From a bacterium (GTDB lineage Bacteria; Patescibacteriota; Minisyncoccia; Phycocordibacterales; UBA9973), in NCBI GenBank assembly GCA_021831595.1, contig JAKBMK010000008.1:1-33752 (forward strand): a stretch of 33,752 bases of DNA, read 5' to 3'. The notes under the pieces were generated by a model. It was not told the DNA's origin. It saw only the letters and a list, made by a program, of their open reading frames with translations, and did not search any database. Position 1 is the stretch's first letter; the number at the start of each line of letters is the position of its first letter. The translations under genes were made by a program, and so were the position numbers. Shown piece by piece: positions 30,526 through 33,752 of this stretch.

Positions 30526-31707
30526 ATGTTAGACCTCAAAGGTATGAAGTCTGCATTAGAGCAGCTTGAACAAGAGCGCAAGATCCCTAAAGACAAGATC
30601 ATTGATGCTATCGAGCAAGCCCTAGCCGCAGCTTACAAAAAAGATTATGGCAAAAAAGGCCAAATCATACGTGCAAAGATAGATATAGAAACTGGGAAAA
30701 TGGAATTTCAACAAATCAAAATTGTTGTCGACGACACACTCGTCCGCATGACAAAAGAAGATGAGGAGGAAGAGGAAGAAATTGCCGAAGATGATGAGAG
30801 AGTTCGCTTTAACGAAGAGCATCACATTCTACTAGAAGATGCCAAGAAAATAAAAAGAAACGTAGAACTTAAAGAAGAACTTGTTTTCCCACTTGAAAAT
30901 CAAAACGATTACGGACGCATAGCAGCTCAAACTGCCAAGCAAGTAATCATCCAAAAAATTCGTGAAGCAGAAAGAAGTGTCATAGTTGATGAATACGGAA
31001 GCAAAGAAGGTGAAATTATCAATGGAGTAGTCCAGAAAGTTGAACGCGGTGTCGTCTATATAGACTTCAATCGTGCCACAGGAATAATCCTTCCAGATGA
31101 ACAAATTCCAGGAGAATACTACAGACAAGGTGAGAGAATTAAAGCTTACCTTTACTCAGTAGAAGAGACTCCAAGAGGAGTAAACCTAAAACTTTCCCGC
31201 ACTCATCCACAACTAATAGAAGGGCTCTTTAAAATGGAAGCACCAGAAATCGCCGGAGGAATAGTCGAAATAAAGTCTATTGCTCGCGAAGCAGGTGCCA
31301 GATCAAAGATTGCAGTTTACTCAAATGATGAACACGTTGATCCTGTCGGATCTTGTGTTGGACAGAAAGGAGTTCGTGTCACAACAGTTATGAGTGAACT
31401 AAATGGTGAGAAGATAGATATTATTCCTTGGTCACCTGACCCTGCAACATACATATCAAGTGCAATTTCCCCTGCTACAGTGTTGAACATTCAAGTAAAT
31501 GAACAAGAACATAAAGCTATGATAGAAGTTGCTGTTGATCAACTTTCTCTCGCTATTGGAAAAGGTGGGCAAAATGTCCGCCTTGCTGCCAAACTTACAG
31601 GATGGAGAATCGATATCAAAGGTATGGAAGCTCTAAATGTAAAAAGTGAAGGTTTAAGTGACGATGTGCTCGATGATGGTATCGTCGATGATGGTACTGA
31701 AGAATAA
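30526..31707 (+). CDS. nusA: Transcription termination/antitermination factor NusA
   Basis: 393 aa. The N-terminal RNA-polymerase-binding domain (about 1-130) has the usual AIEQALAAAYKKDYG and contains an acidic insert (KEDEEEEEEIAEDDE, about 77-91). An S1 domain (about 145-215; GEIINGVVQKVERGVVYIDF) and two KH domains follow (DPVGSCVGQKGVRV; LSLAIGKGGQNVRLAAKLTGW). It ends in a short acidic tail. Its neighbour is the pyrophosphatase, not the common rimP or infB. There are 28 nt of A/T-only sequence to the next gene, so the two may form one transcript. Confidence 0.96.
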   Translation: MLDLKGMKSALEQLEQERKIPKDKIIDAIEQALAAAYKKDYGKKGQIIRAKIDIETGKMEFQQIKIVVDDTLVRMTKEDEEEEEEIAEDDERVRFNEEHHILLEDAKKIKRNVELKEELVFPLENQNDYGRIAAQTAKQVIIQKIREAERSVIVDEYGSKEGEIINGVVQKVERGVVYIDFNRATGIILPDEQIPGEYYRQGERIKAYLYSVEETPRGVNLKLSRTHPQLIEGLFKMEAPEIAGGIVEIKSIAREAGARSKIAVYSNDEHVDPVGSCVGQKGVRVTTVMSELNGEKIDIIPWSPDPATYISSAISPATVLNIQVNEQEHKAMIEVAVDQLSLAIGKGGQNVRLAAKLTGWRIDIKGMEALNVKSEGLSDDVLDDGIVDDGTEE

Positions 31708-31735
31708 GATTATTAATTAATAATAAAATAAATTT

Positions 31736-33748
31736 ATGAATCCATTTATTATTTTTGCTCTTATAAGTTCTATAATTGCAATATTATACGGTTTATTTTT
31801 AATCCGTGTTGTTTTGAAGAAGGGTACAGGTGATGCAAAAATGCAAGCAATCGCCAAAGCTATCCAAGAAGGTGCAAGTGCATACTTAAACCGCCAATAC
31901 AAAACTATCGGCATTATCGCTGTTGTCCTCTTCCTTGTGATTGGTCTCGTACCAATGCTTGGATGGATGATGGCTATTAGTTTCATTTTCGGAGCAATCC
32001 TTTCTGCTGTTGCAGGATACATCGGTATGAACGTTTCCGTTCGTGCTAATGTCCGCACAACAGAAGAAGCAAAGAAGGGCCTCAAAGAAGCACTTTCTCT
32101 TGCTTTCAAAGGAGGAACAGTTACAGGACTTCTCGTCGTAGGACTTGCCCTTCTTGGAGTAACAGTTTTTTACATGATTACAGGTGATGTGAAGTCTCTC
32201 GTCGGACTTTCATTTGGTGCAAGTTTGATCTCAGTCTTCGCTCGTCTTGGTGGAGGTATCTTTACTAAAGCCGCAGACGTCGGTGCTGACCTCGTCGGTA
32301 AAGTTGAAGCAGGAATTCCAGAAGATGATCCTCGCAACCCTGCTGTTATCGCAGACAACGTTGGAGATAACGTCGGAGACTGTGCAGGTATGGCCGCAGA
32401 CTTGTTCGAAACATATGCAGTGACTTCTGTCGCAACAATGCTTCTTGGATCACTTATGTTTGTAGGATTTACAAATGCAGTCATCTATCCTCTCGCTATC
32501 GGTGGAGTAGCAATACTTTCATCTATCATTGGTACATGGTTTGTAAAACTAGGAAAGAAAAATAATATCATGGGAGCTTTGTATAAAGGTTTGATTGCTG
32601 CAGGAGCTATCTCAGCGGTCGCTTTCTACCCTATCACCAAGTGGCTCATGGCAGGTCAGTCAGTCTACTCTGTCGGTGCACTATATATAAGTGCACTCGT
32701 CGGTATCGCAGTTACTGCTCTTATCATCGTTATCACAGAGTACTACACTTCTACAGCTTACTCTCCTGTGAGGTCTATCGCGCAGGCTTCAGTCTCAGGA
32801 CACGGCACAAACGTTATCCAAGGTCTTGCAGTTTCTATGAAGTCTACTGCTTTCCCTCTACTTACAATCGTAGCTGGAATTTTGATTTCTTATAACGCAG
32901 CTGGACTTTACGGAGTAGCTATCGCAGCTATGTCTATGCTTTCACTTACAGGAATAATAGTTGCGATCGATTCATTCGGTCCTATTACTGATAATGCTGG
33001 AGGTATCGCCGAAATGTCAGAACTTCCAGACTCTGTTCGTGCAGTTACAGATCCACTCGATGCAGTTGGAAATACAACAAAAGCTGTGACAAAAGGTTAT
33101 GCTATCGGTTCAGCAGGACTCGCAGCCCTCGTCCTCTTTGCTTCTTACACACAAGAATTCACAAATGCTGGACACTCACTTACTTTCGATCTAAGTAATC
33201 CAAAAGTTATTGCTGGTCTCCTTATCGGTGGACTTCTACCTTACTACTTCTCTGCTCTATGTATGGAAGCAGTTGGAAAAGCAGCAGGAAAAGTTGTCGA
33301 AGAAGTTCGTAGACAATTTAGAGAAATAAAAGGCATCATGACAGGAGAAGGAAAACCTGATTATGCAAAATGCGTAGACATCGTGACAACTGGAGCATTG
33401 AAACAAATGGTTCTCCCAGCAGTTATCGCAGTTGTTTCTCCAATATTAGTTGGATTCATTCTTGGAGCAGAAGCACTTGGTGGACTCCTTGTTGGATCTA
33501 TCGTTACAGGAATCTTCCTTGCTATCTCAATGACTTCCGGTGGAGGCGCATGGGACAACGCAAAGAAATACATTGAGCTTGGAAACTTCGGTGGTAAAGG
33601 TAGTGATGCTCACAAAGCAGCAGTTACTGGCGACACAGTCGGTGATCCTTACAAAGATACAGCAGGACCTGCAATCAACCCAATGATTAAAATCTTAAAC
33701 ATCATTGCCCTCATCTTGGTTCCTATCTTGGTAGCTTTCTGGTTTTAA
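31736..33748 (+). CDS. hppA: Membrane-bound proton-pumping pyrophosphatase, K+-independent type
   Basis: 670 aa, many transmembrane helices, complete just before the window end. It couples pyrophosphate hydrolysis to ion export. The substrate-binding block [19 protein letters not shown] lies near residues 207-225, and the late [12 protein letters not shown] and [15 protein letters not shown] blocks are present. Lys449 and Thr452 in [10 protein letters not shown] correspond to the Lys/Thr pair of K+-independent enzymes, which are proton pumps in all characterised cases; K+-dependent enzymes have Ala and usually Gly there. In a minimal cell it would recover energy from biosynthetic pyrophosphate. 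It is downstream of nusA, with no terminator visible before the window end. Confidence 0.96.
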   Translation: MNPFIIFALISSIIAILYGLFLIRVVLKKGTGDAKMQAIAKAIQEGASAYLNRQYKTIGIIAVVLFLVIGLVPMLGWMMAISFIFGAILSAVAGYIGMNVSVRANVRTTEEAKKGLKEALSLAFKGGTVTGLLVVGLALLGVTVFYMITGDVKSLVGLSFGASLISVFARLGGGIFTKAADVGADLVGKVEAGIPEDDPRNPAVIADNVGDNVGDCAGMAADLFETYAVTSVATMLLGSLMFVGFTNAVIYPLAIGGVAILSSIIGTWFVKLGKKNNIMGALYKGLIAAGAISAVAFYPITKWLMAGQSVYSVGALYISALVGIAVTALIIVITEYYTSTAYSPVRSIAQASVSGHGTNVIQGLAVSMKSTAFPLLTIVAGILISYNAAGLYGVAIAAMSMLSLTGIIVAIDSFGPITDNAGGIAEMSELPDSVRAVTDPLDAVGNTTKAVTKGYAIGSAGLAALVLFASYTQEFTNAGHSLTFDLSNPKVIAGLLIGGLLPYYFSALCMEAVGKAAGKVVEEVRRQFREIKGIMTGEGKPDYAKCVDIVTTGALKQMVLPAVIAVVSPILVGFILGAEALGGLLVGSIVTGIFLAISMTSGGGAWDNAKKYIELGNFGGKGSDAHKAAVTGDTVGDPYKDTAGPAINPMIKILNIIALILVPILVAFWF

Positions 33749-33752
33749 TAAA

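Noticed and set aside
31717-32484. Minus-strand ORFs inside hppA
   Set aside because: They are antisense shadows caused by codon bias; the plus-strand pyrophosphatase is certain.

Overview
The window reads as chromosomal DNA of an uncultivated Candidate Phyla Radiation (Patescibacteria) bacterium, most likely of the Parcubacteria group. The evidence is a low-GC, gene-dense genome with the standard code (TAA and TGA stops). The ribosomal cluster has no L30 and no L29. The SecY-linked UMP kinase is of archaeal type, there is a long TraG/VirB4-like ATPase, and several secreted Cys-rich repeat proteins are present. The group assignment is inferred from gene content only.

Left part (1-8500, all on the minus strand): a truncated secreted protein with phage-tail-fibre-like repeats (1-979), a beta-CASP metallo-beta-lactamase RNase, a probable 6S-like small RNA with its own promoter and terminator, ndk, a 911-aa conjugation-type ATPase, then map, an archaeal-type UMP kinase and an adenylate-kinase-like gene. 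Two unusual long inverted repeats with GC-rich loops sit at 2497-2601 and 6297-6404.

Middle (8500-22340, minus strand): tuf plus the S10/spc ribosomal genes and secY. The usual single superoperon is cut into separately promoted and terminated blocks: tuf-S10-L3-L4-L23-L2; S19-L22-S3-L16-S17-L14-L24-L5; and S14-S8-L6-L18-S5-L15-secY. Between the blocks sit foreign or accessory units: a DgkA-family kinase after L2, and after L5 an alpha/beta hydrolase, a 39-aa ORF, an 81-aa membrane protein and a candidate small RNA. The S14 block has a structured leader holding the only clear Shine-Dalgarno sequence I saw.

Right part (22500-33752): a zinc-ribbon protein, then an accessory surface island. It holds two large Cys-rich repeat secreted proteins, a secreted protein with an internal Hint (intein-like) domain, a Bacteroidetes-like FN3 lipoprotein, and a small coiled-coil/membrane protein pair. 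It is followed by nusA and an H+-pumping pyrophosphatase on the plus strand.

Expression logic: almost every gene is preceded by A/T-only sequence with no Shine-Dalgarno motif. Several single genes have a TATAAT box only 6-10 nt before the ATG, which predicts leaderless mRNAs. Sigma70-type promoters (TTGACA-like, 16-18 nt spacer) and intrinsic terminators are easy to see and define the transcription units.
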